Assembly: GCA_002812745.2 (NCBI GenBank)
Contig: NCSJ02000161.1
Coordinates: 29,945-93,944 of the forward strand
Source of the DNA: Scytalidium lignicola
Taxonomy: Eukaryota > Ascomycota > Leotiomycetes
Length of the DNA: 64,000 nucleotides
Direction of reading: 5' to 3'
The translations under genes were made by a program, and so were the position numbers. Numbering within the stretch: the first letter of the stretch is position 1; every line of letters starts with the position of its first letter. Positions 32,813 to 44,940 of the stretch are shown here, in pieces. A model generated the notes under the pieces. That model was given only the letters and a program-made list of their open reading frames with translations, had not been told where the DNA came from and did not search any database.

Positions 32813-35119
32813 ATGCAAACGCTCCCTTCCGCCACGCTGCTGCATACACTCGTGGAGATTAATCCAAATATCACCCGTACAGCCACGAATGGTACCAGTC
32901 ATGCTTTGCAAGTCATCTGCGCCTGGCCAGTCTCGGGCCAGTATGGTCCAGGCTCGAGAGTTTTGTAAGTTGTTCTCCACTTGGACAGTTCAAGTGCACG
33001 GAAATAAATACGCTTTACCATTATTATTACTATTATTATCTTTTTTATTATCATTATTATCACTCAACTAATCAGCTTCTTACCTCTTGATTCTTTTGCA
33101 GATACTATGTCCTCATAGTAACCTGCGTCGTTGCGCGAAAGGCAGAATGGCTCAAGAATGCCTGCTTGGCGGCTGCGTTACTCTTCCCTGCGGTCGCAGC
33201 CCTCCACGCCATTACACTTGCGGCACTTCACGTCGACGGTTAGTGATTCATGTCGAATTGTCTGTGTACTCTCAATGCTAACAGCTCCTGACCTCTAGGT
33301 GCTGTCGACATGGATGTCTACGGGGCTTTTCAGTTCTGCTCCATCGGCATCTTGGCTGCTCCGCTCACAGTCAGGCTCTCTCGAACCTACTTCTATGATC
33401 CCGGCCGTAACATCATTTTCCTATGGACCGGACTCATTCTTGCAGGTGAGATCACTCGATCTTTATGCTTAATCTCTGTAAGATCTTGCTGATAATCGAG
33501 CCCTTTCCCTAAAGGGTTACTGAGCTTGACCGTCGAGTTCTTCCGGATCAACATGTCTAATTGTAAGCACGACGACTCGGGCAACCCAGTCTCCCTCGAT
33601 CCTAGTAAATTCTCCTATAACACCGAGTGTGGCCTCAATTGCTCCGTCCAGCAAGGCCCACACTCTCCCATGCGAGGCGGCTCCTCAAACAACATCTATG
33701 TGATTCCTGCGCCGCACAAGCTCACCTTCGACACGGCCACGCTCCTCGCAGCGGCGTGCTGCCTCCCTGCTATCCTCACGCTCATTTCCATGTGGAATAA
33801 GATCCTAGAGATCAACTGGAAATCGCGCTTCGGTCGCGAGGATGAAGATGAGCGGATTGACGAGCTGATCGAGGGCACGAACGGTGCCACTGTCGGGAGG
33901 ATGAAAGGAGTCAACGCCTTGGTCAGGTTGTTCCTGAGCGTTGTAGAGATTCCTGTGTTCGGTGCTGCAGTGCTCACCATCCTCATTATTGGTGAGCGCA
34001 ACTTCTTCAGTACTCAAGTCAGATATCAAACTGAGCCCATGGCTAGTATCGGTGTGTGACTATCTTTATCTACGGCTGTTACATATCGCTAACAGATTTG
34101 TCATAGGTCAATGGGCACCGATTGTTGGGACTGGACTCGCCGCGATTGGCTCCCTATACCTTCTCCTAACTACAGATATGAAGGTTCTGAAGAAGGAGGA
34201 GGCGAATGCAAGTCCTTCCATCCATCATTGCAATTGTTCGATGCAGGACCATGGTAGACGTCTATTTACGGCGTCCTCCCACTCTACTGTAGGTAGTTCC
34301 AATATGCGCCAGAGTTCTTCAAATAGTGGCAGAGGTCCCTCAACTGAAATAGCACCTACGACCACTCGATCTGCCTCAGAATATAGCAGTCAAGCCAGAA
34401 GATCTGGGAGAGTTGATGCAGGCAGCAGACTCAAAGTGGCCAAGGCGTTAACCACGATCAGCAACTACGTGGGCACTGCAGCGCCCGATCTGTTCGATGA
34501 CTCTGAGTTCAAGCAAGGAAAAGCAGTCGACTTCCCTGAGATCCCAGGGGAGGAACATCGAAACCGTGCGTTGCCTCAGATCAGGGAGCAGTATAACCCA
34601 AGCCGGGACGCGGATGGAAACGTTACGCCAATGCTTCGCCCACGGTCGAGAGCTGGCAGCTTTAATGGTAGCATTGTCTCCGGGCTTAATATCGAACATA
34701 GCTCGACGATGCCTGGAGTATCAACACCGCAGTCTCAATTGCCATTCCCGCTTCCCATCATGTCTCGAACATCGCATTCTGACACTTTTCCGGCTGAACA
34801 AACCTCTTTAGAATTGCAGAATTCTCCTTCATCTTCATCCGCTGCAGGTTCACCAGAAGGTATCCAACGCCGGCGAAGGGACACACTCGAGGTGCCATTG
34901 CCAATCCACCACGCTCCTGTTGCGCGAAATAACACAGTTGATTCCTCCTTTACATCTATCATCACGATGCCCGAGCATCGAAGTTCACCTGCTATTGTGG
35001 TCTCTCCCGATCCTGAGACTTCCTCTCCTGCACACACGTCAGATTTTACGGCATCCCTACCTCCCGGATCATCCAGGCCGCCACCGACGCTATCGACATC
35101 ATCGAATGCCTTGTCATAA
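32813..35119 (+). CDS. Orphan seven-transmembrane protein with long cytoplasmic tail
   Basis: Model: join(32813..32964,33102..33238,33299..33445,33515..33991,34107..35119), 641 residues, all junctions GT-AG and in frame. About 45 N-terminal residues carry N-glycosylation sites (NIT, NGT). Seven hydrophobic spans follow: YYVLIVTCVVA, ACLAAALLFPAVAALHAI, FCSIGILAAPLTV, IIFLWTGLILAGLLSLTV, TLLAAACCLPAILTLI, LFLSVVEIPVFGAAVLTILII, and WAPIVGTGLAAIGSLYLLL. The last ~280 residues are hydrophilic, Ser/Pro/Thr-rich and low-complexity (RSRAGSFNGS, TLSTSSNALS). The layout resembles a receptor, but I see no known GPCR signature. I recall similar uncharacterised proteins across Pezizomycotina, with the block ARKAEWLKNACLAAALLFP conserved. 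Intron 1 holds a TTA/TTATCA simple repeat. Confidence 0.8.
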
Positions 35120-37050
35120 CATTATTCGTGTACGATTGAAATTATGTGTTATAAAAACTAAATACTTCCTATACAAATTTAGCGAGTTGATCGATGTCAT
35201 TTGGATTTACCAGAGACATGGGTAAGTAGAGTACAGATCGCTCTGCTGCAAAACGGTGGGCACTGTTGGGCATGACGACGGTACAGACGAAAGAGTTGGC
35301 GTCGGAGGGTGGAGAAAACTTCACAAGCCCTACTCATGGAAGAAATCTATACATGGGCGAATGCGGCGTATATCTTGCACGGCCTTAATACCAGTCATCT
35401 GGTAAGGAACCATACAATTAGTTGCAATAAATGTTTGTAACTGATTTAAAAAGAAAAAGNAAAAACGTCTTGCAACTTAACGTATTCAAAGAATGGAGCA
35501 GCATACATATCAGGCCCTATTCTATAGTTCTAATACAATCAATTCAATCCCTCTAAACTCTCCCTTACATTGTTGCTTTTCAACACTTATGATAAAGGAT
35601 ATATTAGGTTATACACCATGTCTTGTAGTCTTTATTGGTACGTTGCTTGATATGTTAGACTTGAAAAGCTGTTGTGTGAAGACTTGAATTATTTAATTTG
35701 ACGGCGTAGAATTTAGATAGATTGTTGAAAATCCACTTGAATCAGGGAAGAAATTATAAGCTGTATATTTTTGGTTCTTCTAAACTTACTCGAGAAATAG
35801 TGAGGCTTCTAGTTATATAGACATCGCAGAAAGGGTATTATTACGTTATAACACGTATAGTAGCTGTGTGGATCGTGTGACACCACTGTGTTGAGCCTTC
35901 AGGTTAGATTATGGTAGATGCCCCCCCGAGAAAGGGTTTATTAGTGGCGTTTAAGATATAGGATTAGTCGTTGGGATCAGAGAGGTAGAAAGGTCTTAAG
36001 AAGGTCTAGATCTCCTACTGCTGGGTGAGGGACCTTTAGTCTGCAGTCTCCGTAGATTGATGCAGGAACAGGTAGGGAGATGAATAGAACCGGGTCTAGA
36101 CAACTTAGTCGCCGTACATATTACAGGTGGAATGGGGATCTCACCGCATCCATTTTGAGTGATTGTTGATTATTTGTATCTATGAGGATAGAGGGACTAA
36201 GGATTAGTTCTCTGGAAATTAATTATTGCATGAGATCGCGACTTCAATAGTTATAGAAGTGAAATGAATATATCAATAGATTGATATGGATTTTATGGAG
36301 GGCGAGTAAATACTAAAGGTAGTAATACGCAAGAGAATGCAGGGCAAATTATCTAAGTTATCAGTCGAGTTGACATGTTGACTAGTGGGATTGGATTACT
36401 GAACTACTGTACTGTAATACAGCCCACTCTTGCAGGCATCTGACAAGGTTCAAGTGCCATGATGGTGGTTTGCACATGGTTTTGTCAAGTTTGGGCGCAT
36501 TAATAATGGGTGTCAGCAGCGCAGAAAGACTATAACCGTCTTTTCAAGAATTCCACCACTAATGTTGCCATTCCCAGTGCACGTTGCGCTACTCTCTACC
36601 AGGTCCCCAAGCAATTACCGCCCACTACTGTACTGCACTATAACAGATCTAGAGCACCTTCCATTTTACTTGCTCGAAACAGTAGTTGATGATGCTTCAC
36701 TATGTTCTACAGTACATGTGCTTAGGGTATTGGCACTTGCTCTGTTATTCCTGCCCTGCTCATCTCTTCTGTCGTGACCCTGGATTACTCGCATGATATC
36801 ACCAAGGAATAGTCTTGGTGTTGCAGGAACATCGGGATGGAAGATCGGAGGGCGTATATCCCATTCACGTGGGGGAGATAGTCGCATTACCAACCTCCCT
36901 TGAATTGAGATCGACTTCAAGGAGCCAGGATGGTGAGCACATAAAGGTAGCCGATCATCTCCGAAACACTTGCAGTTTCTGCAGGCCGACCAACTGACAG
37001 CATCAGATAGTAGTTCTTTGGTCTCGCGAGTGTTACTGGCAATCGCAAAC
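35120..37050. other. Long gene-free interval
   Basis: About 1.9 kb between the 7-TM gene and the PI-PLC gene. It has an N beside an A run at 35460 and a C run near 35925. No coding frame with family features, terminal repeats or relics could be recognised. Confidence 0.35.
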
Positions 37051-38253
37051 ATGCAGTTCCAGTTCCTGTCCCTGTCTCTGGCCCTCGCGACCTCCCTGAT
37101 GACTGGCACCCAGGCTGCTGCTATCGTGCCAGGTCGCCCAGTTCACGCAACCTCCTTGTCAAGTCTGGCCCTGCAGAAGGTCCTGGATGATGCTGCTCCA
37201 ATCTTTGGTGCCTATAAAAATGACCAGTCTTACACCGCGACATGGATGAAGAAGTATCCCGACAGCACACGGCTTTACCACATGAACATTCCGGGAACCC
37301 ACGATAGCGCAACTTGGAACTACAGCCAAGCCACCCAAGATGCTCTACTGCATCTGACAGACCTCAATGATGATGTCCCAGCACCCGCATCATGGTATCG
37401 CTGCCAAGACCAGCCATTCATTAACATGCTGAACGGTGGAATCCGTGCCTTCGACCTACGCTTCGCCTTCGATCCCACCAACTCTACCATTGTTTTCTAC
37501 CACAGCCAAGCGCTGCAATCCGAAACCGCCACCATTAATGATGTGCTTTACGGATTCTATTACTGGCTCGATAACCACCCATCTGAGACCATCTTCCTCT
37601 CCTTCATGAACGAGGGCAGCACTGCCCGATACGCTCACTTCGATGCCACTGTGCAGTTAGCCATCTTTGACGCTCTGACCGATACTGTAGCCCAGAACTA
37701 CTTTGTGCAGACCAAGGGCGAGCTGGTCACGCTCGGCGAGGCGCGCGGCAAGATCACGCTCCTCCGGCGCTTCAACCTGGACCAGCTCCCACCATCCTAC
37801 GAAGCCGCCATGCCAGGCCTCCACTTTAACGGTTCCAACTGGACTGACAATGACCCAGACATCACCCTACAATATAACAGCGCTAAGGGCCTGAACGCGT
37901 ACATTGAAGACTTCTATGAGATGGATTCACCCATCGGGTCTTCCGCCACGCTCAACGTTGCCTGGAAGTACAATGCCACCACCGCTCACTTGCTAAAAGC
38001 TACCCAGCAACACCCGGATAGCTTGTTCTGGAGCTTCGCCAGCAGTGAGTACACGTCCAACATTCCTCCCAACACCCCACAGATTCAGGCCCTAGGCAAT
38101 GGAACCGAGATCACGCCTCTTGGAGGTGTGAATGACAGGTTGGTCCCTTTCCTGCGGGGCTTAAAGGGTAAGAGAGTTGGTATTGTCATGTTTGACTTCT
38201 TTGAGCAGCCATCTAACTTGATTGAGACGTTTCTGAGTTTGCAGAATCCGTAG
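37051..38253 (+). CDS. Secreted phosphatidylinositol-specific phospholipase C (X domain only)
   Basis: Single exon, 400 residues. The start ATG begins a clear signal peptide (MQFQFLSLSLALATSLMTGTQA). The catalytic X domain is of the single-domain, bacterial-like type: the first catalytic His is in MNIPGTHDSATWN, followed by GGIRAFDLRFAF with the acidic pocket residues and the second His in IVFYHSQAL. A block ETIFLSFMNEGS and the late YSxxx...GIVMFDFFEQP strand complete the barrel. No PH, EF-hand, Y or C2 domain is present, so this is not the signalling-type PLC. Expected to cleave phosphatidylinositol or GPI-type lipids outside the cell. Several NxS/T sites fit a glycosylated secreted protein. 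The ATG was chosen because it directly precedes the signal peptide. Confidence 0.9.
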   Translation: MQFQFLSLSLALATSLMTGTQAAAIVPGRPVHATSLSSLALQKVLDDAAPIFGAYKNDQSYTATWMKKYPDSTRLYHMNIPGTHDSATWNYSQATQDALLHLTDLNDDVPAPASWYRCQDQPFINMLNGGIRAFDLRFAFDPTNSTIVFYHSQALQSETATINDVLYGFYYWLDNHPSETIFLSFMNEGSTARYAHFDATVQLAIFDALTDTVAQNYFVQTKGELVTLGEARGKITLLRRFNLDQLPPSYEAAMPGLHFNGSNWTDNDPDITLQYNSAKGLNAYIEDFYEMDSPIGSSATLNVAWKYNATTAHLLKATQQHPDSLFWSFASSEYTSNIPPNTPQIQALGNGTEITPLGGVNDRLVPFLRGLKGKRVGIVMFDFFEQPSNLIETFLSLQNP

Positions 38254-38669
38254 ATATCTTGAGATACATCTTCAAGGCTTAGCAGATTCAAGTAATAATT
38301 TGCTCCTTACAGTTGAAACCATTATATAACTAAATATATTTACGTTATAGTTAAGCATATAACTTCAAGTAAAACTGTATATAAAAATAGGTTTTGTATT
38401 ATTCTTCATCTAGCTTGAGTAGAATCAAACATTCAATTCTATTAAATAAAATACAATTAAAAGTAGTAAGATAAGTGAAATGTGATAACATGGATAATAA
38501 AAGGCAACATCTTATTGTTGGTTCACCTGTAGCACGTAGTACGGTATGCCTATCCCCTCGGACCCCACTCGCTTAGAGCCCGTCAGGCACAAATTTGTAT
38601 GGCAAGGATATCAACCAATAAGATCCTTCCATTTTAGCCCTCAAACCACCACCATAAATAATTAAAGAA
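38254..38669. other. Spacer with an LTR-terminus fragment
   Basis: AT-rich 3' region of the PI-PLC gene. At 38516-38545 the plus strand reads tgttggttcacctgtagcac... and matches the terminal 30 bp of the family B LTR (28343-28372, opposite strand). The remainder of the LTR is absent. Confidence 0.55.
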
Positions 38670-39960
38670 TTATATACTAATTGTAGTGTGATATCGATCG
38701 AAACAAGGCCCTTCTTTGCAGAGATTAACTTCACATATTGTACAGCCATAGCTTGAACGTTTCCGTCGAATATTCTGACTAGTTTCACCTAGAATCTTTG
38801 CTTTTTTGGACTTGGAAGAATAACTCTGACACTCTCTTTCCCTTCCAAGATACTGCAACTAAGGTTCTGAAGGAGATGAGGAACCTTGAATTTGTACTGA
38901 GATTTGCTGTGAATTAAGCCTTTTCCTTTTGCCTTATGACTCCTTTACAGGTTTAAATAAAGCTTTGTACAAGACTTCTCTGAATGTTGCAAGATTTTTA
39001 AATCTACTATCACTACCCTTTGAAAGTAGCCAGGAATTAACAAGAACTGTATGGAATAAGAAGTAAAATAAGGCATGCTAACCTCCTCGTCGAATGATAC
39101 GTAATTTTGGGTTGTAAGATCTTAATCAGTCTTCTAGATTAACCGCATTTATGAGGTAGTTATACATATTAATAATTTGTAAAATTGGTAACTCCTTTGT
39201 AAGGTGAATTCCAAAGACTTTTAACGCTGTTCTTGTAAATGTAAATGTAGTAGATAACCTTTTTGAAGTCTGAATAATAGTTTTCTCAGTTAAATTATGT
39301 GCAATACTTAACATAAAGACTAAGGCGTTATCTTTCCATGCTATCTGTTAGCATAGTCACATGTAAGCTAGAATCATGTGTAGATTAGGTGCATGTGTAG
39401 ATAAGATTAGGCTAGTTCTATTGTGGTAGGAGAGGGAAGTACTGTATGGCAATACTCCCCCATATATCTATCGCAGTACGAACCTACTTATAGCTAACAA
39501 CAATTAACCACTATATCAACACGTATTACCTCCATAGATTGGAGATGTACATTCACCGTAGAGGTGAACCGACACTATCATATTAACTTTGCCATCTACT
39601 ATAAGAGCTTCAAACTCAGTTCTTCATGGAATTATATCATTTCTCTTATTGTCCTTCTTCTTTTAAACTAACTCTGACTATATACTAGAGTTAAGTCTAG
39701 TTGTACTTGTATAGCAAATTTTATAACTTCGAAGGTAATTTGCTAATTTGATGCTTATAAACAAGTTATTTAACTAAAGGATATGTTGATATTCAGAGTC
39801 TGGATTTGAAGGCCACTGTACTTTCTATACTAGACATTAAACAGTATAAGTCAGAGGACTTTTGTGAGAACATATTAACTGTTACCTTGAGTTGAAAGTC
39901 ATGGTTGAAAGGATGCTCTATCCCATCATTGATAATTCTAAGTACCTACTAGTCAAATCT
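38670..39960 (-). pseudogene. piggyBac-type (DDE_Tnp_1_7) transposase relic split by a solo LTR
   Basis: Minus-strand pieces in order: a TTRLNSS stretch, then KRNDIIP and RTEFEALIVDGKVNM (39.58-39.70 kb); the solo LTR; AWKDNALVFMLSIAHNLTE, KELPILQIINMYNYLINAVN (39.13-39.35 kb); a segment FHTVLVNSWLLSK, then FREVLYKALFKPVK (about 38.95-39.12 kb); and the C-terminal Cys/His cluster RRKRSSYGCTICEVNLCKEG then CFDRYH (38.67-38.80 kb). These are the WxD, DYN..MxxVDxADQ and C-terminal ring-like blocks of piggyBac transposases. The ADQ Asp block is damaged (VNLED) and at least four stops are present. Removing the LTR plus one CTATC copy joins KVNMI and AWKDN in frame, so the LTR landed in a formerly coding gene. 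Confidence 0.88.
39346..39574 (-). repeat. Solo LTR, family A, copy 2
   Basis: 229 bp, TGTTAG...CCGACA, homologous to 27701-27930. A perfect 5-bp target duplication CTATC flanks it (39341-39345 and 39575-39579). It sits inside the piggyBac transposase relic. Confidence 0.92.
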
Positions 39961-40026
39961 TGTCACATAAGGGCTAATTCCTAAGTCGTCTTATTTTAGA
40001 TTTTATCTAGCCTCTCTATTCACACT

Positions 40027-41135
40027 CTATAAACGCGATTCTGTTAGTACAGATGTAAACTCCACATCCCGACATTCGAAGATATTTCCTAGCCAAGCAG
40101 CAATCAATGCAACCATTTCCTTCGTACAACTGTGTCCTGTATTTTCCTGGACAAAAAACTTGATATTTTCTTCTTTCTGGCGTGATTCTTTATTTGCACG
40201 TCTCTTCTTTAACCATGATGCAGTATATGACGCTGGGACCAAGGGATCTTGCTTTCCATTACACATTAGCAGTGGTACATTCGGCGGAAACTCCTCATAG
40301 ACTGTCTTGTCTCCATCTCCAATCAACTCTGCAATCGCTCTTGGCCATCGCCTCTTTTGCTGTTTGTTCATTATCTTTTCTAACTTGTCATAGCTTACGC
40401 TGCCAAGTTCTGCCACCGTTGTACCTAACGCTAGAGCGTCTATGCCCAAGCGGCTAAGAAGAAGAGATGCTAAGGTCGGGCAGCCAACGACAATAGCAAA
40501 ACCTTCGAACTGGCCAGGCGCAAGAGAAGCAATGCGGTAAGCCATGTGACCTCCTAGAGAGATGCCTGCCATGATGTTGTGGAAGCCGGTGAATTGGGGC
40601 AAGTAGGCGGGAAGATAGTCAAGAACGAGTTTGAAGTCTTGGGCAGAGCCGGATATTACTGCAAGTAGATCGGTGCTATAACAATTGTACATTAGAAATC
40701 TTGGCTCGGTGGTATGTTGAGTAACTTCTACAGAACAGGGTATTCTTACGCATGATCCTCGTTGCCGTCTTTCCAAGTAAGGTTGGCCTGGGGGCTAACC
40801 TAGAGAGACTTAAAGTCAGACAAACACCATGAACACCATAGCACAATACTTACTATACGATCCCCATGATTTCTCATATCCATAGTGATCGCAATCAGCC
40901 CAACCCTCTTCTTTCGTCCATCTGTTCTATATCTATGTAAAACCTCATGTGCGATAGCTTCAGTGACCAGGTACGTTCGAGTACGCATGTGAGCAAGGTA
41001 CAGCACGGCCACTTCCACATCGGATGTCTGCTTCAGCTCATCGAGCCCATAGATGTAGACTTTTATCCCGCCAATCACAAGCTCGCGTTTACTAGAACGA
41101 GGCGTGCTCGCAGAAAGTGAGAATCGGGGTTCCAT
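40027..41135 (-). CDS. Alpha/beta hydrolase family protein
   Basis: Model: complement(join(40027..40675,40750..40799,40854..41135)), 326 residues. The middle exon is only 50 nt. Features: AITMDMRNHGDRIVSP (a strand and loop common in intracellular hydrolases), the nucleophile elbow MAGISLGGHMAYR (GxSxG), a cap-like segment, MCNGKQDPLVP with the likely catalytic Asp, and ENTGHSCTKEM with the likely His. No signal peptide; probably cytosolic. Substrate unknown. It resembles uncharacterised fungal hydrolases rather than a named esterase class. The gene lies directly next to the piggyBac relic (stop at 40027-40029) and appears complete, with GT-AG junctions in frame. Confidence 0.82.
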
Positions 41136-41761
41136 CTCGGCCGTGTAGAGGACGTTTGCAATATGTGAGTTATTCTGCCAAGTAAATAGACATTGTCTAT
41201 TAATTATAATGATAAGGTATTACTTGTACCTCTCCGATACGCTCATCTCTATTCGGCAAAATTGTAGATCCTAAGGAGAGCAGGAGATACGTGATTCTCG
41301 GCAATTTCATGAACAGAACCGGTACTAAATTATTTACCGAAATAGCGGGATGTAATCGTAATGAGCCGAGCAGCTTACAACACGTAAAGTACCCAGGGTT
41401 GTAGTTAAACATAGGGTGGGTGATTTGAGTGCTTTTTGTAAATGCATTATCTGTTTTAATTCTGCCTAAGTACACATACATATCCCTAAAATTTAGCGTC
41501 GAGCAGAACAGAAGTCTAATCTGGTGAGATTGTTTATTTCAATGGCCACAGGTTTACCTCCGTATTGTTGGTACATATAATAAATTATCGTCAACAGTTA
41601 GGCGACCCGTAAATGCAATTATTTAATCTTAGTGAAGGACGAAAGAACTTAGGGCAGTGACGTGAAATATATTTTCGTTAAAGAAACTCTAACTAATAAG
41701 TATAGCCTCTAATATTTGGCGTTCCTGCCTAGTGACTAGTCCATATCCTCCTTCTATTTCA
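41136..41761. other. Spacer between two minus-strand hydrolase genes
   Basis: AT-rich, no gene or repeat that I can support. It must hold the terminator of the CE1 esterase gene's neighbour and the promoter of the hydrolase. Confidence 0.3.
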
Positions 41762-42822
41762 TCAAAATATTTCTTCGAGGGTCTCTAAAATGCTGAGTGG
41801 ATGAGACCGAAAGAAATCTAGAATGATCGGGGTTGCGTTATAATTTGCAACATGATGTCCAACCTCGGTATTATCAGGATTTGGTACTGTGCTCGGCCAA
41901 TCATGTCCGATATTGGACTCATATATCAGTTCCACCAACCCAGCCTGTAGTCCATGGCCGAAATGATAAGCTACTGCGTCAGTTGCTACCGGTGTAGTTA
42001 TGTTATTGCTACCCAGCCCATCACGGATAGCCCATTCTTGTATAAAATGTGGAATGCTCGGAAGGCATTCTGATTTTCGTTCGCCTCCATTGTAAGCAAT
42101 TGTGGTGTCGTTTCCGCCATGGAAAGCAAGGATTGGTATATCCTTCCTGCCCGGAGAACATGGAATTTGAACCGCCGAAGAATCACAAGGTAGCGTATTT
42201 ATATAGTAAGCACCGGAAACTGGGGCGAATGCTGCTATACGCTTGGAAAGTGTCGAGTCGCATGCAAGAACGTTGCAGAAGCCTGCTCCGTCCGATTTGC
42301 CTGTTGCGGTAATTCGGCTAGGATTGATGCAGTATAGCTTTTCAACTTCATTGAGAATATCAGTTGTGAATTGAACGTCATTTATGGTGACTCCAGGAAC
42401 GCCTTGCCAAGATTTCTTCAATGTGTCAGTTTCTTTCAACTAAATTTCATGATATGGTGACTTATCCATACATTAATTCCTTGAGGATAAACTACTAGAT
42501 GCTCAGTATTAAATTCAGGGTTGGTCAATTGGTCCAACTTTAACTGATCTTCGGCAGTTCTAGTACCCCCGTGGTATGAAAGGATAATTGACGTTGGAAG
42601 GTATGCATTGTAACTCGGTGGGATTGAGATGAGATAGCTTCGCTCAATTCCACTACTTGTAATTGTGACATTGGAGACAGTCCCGATAGCCTGTCCTTTT
42701 GGGAGAGACTTTCCACAACCTGCTAAAATGGGAATTGAAATGCCACTAGGTGTTGCGTAGGCTTCAGCGGGCTTCAAGTGTGAAGCGGCGATGTACGCCG
42801 CAGCTACGAGTAATTGTATCAT
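41762..42822 (-). CDS. Secreted CE1-type esterase (feruloyl/acetylxylan esterase, PHB-depolymerase-like)
   Basis: Model: complement(join(41762..42415,42472..42822)), 334 residues. The start MIQLLVAAAYIAASHLKPAEA is a signal peptide. The mature part has GCGKSLPKGQ, IERSYLISIPPSYN, LSYHGGTRTAEDQ (oxyanion region), VVYPQGIN, then SWQGVPGVTINDVQFTTDIL, the elbow ATGKSDGAGF (GxSxG), ILAFHGGNDTTIAYNGG with the acid, and NIGHDWPST with the His. Such enzymes free ferulic or acetyl groups from plant cell walls. For the intron I chose the 56-nt version (AAACTGACACATTGAAG acceptor with a CTGAC branch site) over a 32-nt one; it gives YPQGIN-KSWQGVP, as in homologues. The 32-nt option would insert nine residues. 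Confidence 0.87.
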
Positions 42823-43830
42823 TACGACAGATTAAACAAAAACCTCAACTCTTTGATAACACAAATAGAAAGGAGGCACTCGCTACGAATATGAGCTTGG
42901 AACTGAAAAAAGCAGAAAGAGCAGAAAGAGTGGAATTCCCGAGCTATTTAAGTTCTAATTCTTTTGGCAATTTCATCGTACCATTTACTAGTTTACAAGT
43001 ACTAGTATGCATACTGTAAGTTGCGGGAACTTGTGGGAACTACACAATAAAAGTGAGCATCTGACGGCTCCACATTCTAGAAAACAGAAAAAATTTCAAT
43101 GAAGAAAATCTCCGATTGTATCACGGCCGTCATCTAAACATCTGGAACCCGGTCAAAACCCCATCCATCTCCACATCACCCCGCGAAGTAGGGGGTTCCC
43201 ATGTCATCAATCGTCTGACTAGTGAGCGACACGAGGGGAAACTCCATTGATGGCCGGCAATATCGGCAAATCAAACATAAGTGCCGTTGGGAGGCAGCTG
43301 CTGTGAGGAATTTAGCCGGGAGTAACGGTAGACATTGGTATTACACGTGTAGGTTACAGTACCACTGATTTTGAGAGATTGGTACTTCATAACTTCGTAC
43401 GGAGTATATCACGGTGTGTTGAAGACAATAATCGTATCCGAAGAAAATGCGGTGATTGCGACCTGCATTCTCAGATGCCAAGCGCTAATGTACCCCACAT
43501 TGGGGCTGCAATGGCTGTATTCTCTCGCTGGCATTTGGAAGGATGTAAACGGTCTAGGTCTGCTCCACCAGATTGTTTAACATAACAAATCTGGGAAGTG
43601 TTTGAAGCTACTTTTGAAGTTTGCTCTGCTCTTTCTTTTCTTTTCTCTGTCTACGCAACCAGAAAGTTTTACATCACAAGATAGCACGGTATTCAAGCGG
43701 TCAGAGATACAAATAGAAATAAAGTGGTGATAAGTACTAGCTTCTGCCCTTTTCATAAAGATGCAGGCGTTTGAACTCTCTAAAGTATATTAATAGTATA
43801 AACAAGAACTAATTCATCAAGCATCAAAAA
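42823..43830. other. Intergenic, no gene seen
   Basis: Contains the promoter of the CE1 esterase and the 3' region of the aldo-keto reductase. No coding frame with family motifs. Confidence 0.35.
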
Positions 43831-44940
43831 CTACAATGCTGGAGTGTCGGCAAAGTCGTATCCCGTCAAAGACTGAAATCGTCCGCCTGCAACATCTTGT
43901 GATAACTGGCGGATAGCCTTTTCCTCCTCCGTTGATAAGGAAACAGAGAGACTACCTAAATTCTCCTCCAAGCGGTGGACTTTAGTGGTACCGGGAATAG
44001 CAAAGATGTCGTCACCCTGTGCCAAAACCCAAGCCAGGGTTAATTGTGCGGTGGTAACACCTTTGACCTTAGCTATATCAGAAATCTTGTCAATAATGGC
44101 CAAGTTTTTAGGGAAGTTCTCTTCCTTCAACCAAGGCAGAATACCGCGCTGGTCGCCGGGCTGGGTCACGTTCTCGCGCGTGCGGATTGTGCCAGTAAGA
44201 ATGCCATTGCCCAGGGGGCTATACGCCACAATGGCAACGCCGAGCTCGCGCGCTGTATCTAGTAGTCGTCTCTGCGGTGACTCAATGTCTATACAGAACG
44301 GGCTATACTCCACCTGCACGCAAGTAATAGGATGAACTGCGTATGCACGGCGCAAAGACTCAGCACTGCACTCGCTCAAGCCTAGGTACTTGATCTTGCC
44401 GGCGTTTTTGAGTTCAACCATCGCTTCCATTGTTTTCTCAATAGGGGTAACTTTATCCAGACGATGGATATAGTACAAATCGACATATGGTAAACCAAAA
44501 CGTTTAAGTGATTTCTCAATTGCTTGTCGGCAGTATTCTGGTGTTGAATCAATGCTGAGCCCTTTACTACCATCGCTAGACCTTCTGACGCCGAATTTGG
44601 TAGAGAGAAAGATGTCTTTGCGTTTGTCTGGGTTGGCAGCAAACCACTTGCCAAGCAAGTCCTCGGAATCACCGTACTCGTCAGCTAAAGGAGTGTGCTA
44701 TTAGTCGGGTATAACAGAGATACGGTGTGTTTAGAGGGAGAATGAACATCCTACAAACTTACCAGTGTCCCAAAATGTTTCACCCTTCTTGTGTGCCTCA
44801 TCCAGGAAAGCTAAGCGTTCATCGTCTGGACGTGGTAGGGCATACACCCCGCTGAGGCTCATGAGACCTATGCCGAGGCGTGGAAGAAGGGGGCCATTCT
44901 TGCCCAACTGGCGAACAGGAAGTTTTGACAATGAGGCCAT
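43831..44940 (-). CDS. Aldo-keto reductase (YakC/AKR13-like)
   Basis: Model: complement(join(43831..44684,44763..44940)), 343 residues. An NADPH-dependent reductase of aldehydes or ketones with a TIM-barrel fold. The catalytic tetrad is visible: Asp and Tyr in FWDTADEYGDSEDLLG (rebuilt across the intron at T|A), Lys in FLSTKFGV, and His in LYYIHRLDK. Further family blocks are GKIKYLGLSECSAESLRRA, QVEYSPF, VAYSPLGNGILTG, and AIPGTTKVHRLEENLGSL for cofactor binding. The length matches the family. No targeting signal; cytosolic. It lies 3' of the broken Zn2Cys6 regulator on the same strand, 1.0 kb away; a regulatory link is only a guess. Confidence 0.92.

Noticed and set aside
36666..37109. Minus-strand frame overlapping the PI-PLC start
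   Set aside because: Shadow of the signal-peptide region and upstream DNA; the PI-PLC gene explains the locus.
42440..42471. 32-nt intron option in the CE1 esterase
   Set aside because: Shorter than normal fungal introns; the 56-nt alternative has a CTGAC branch site and gives the conserved junction.
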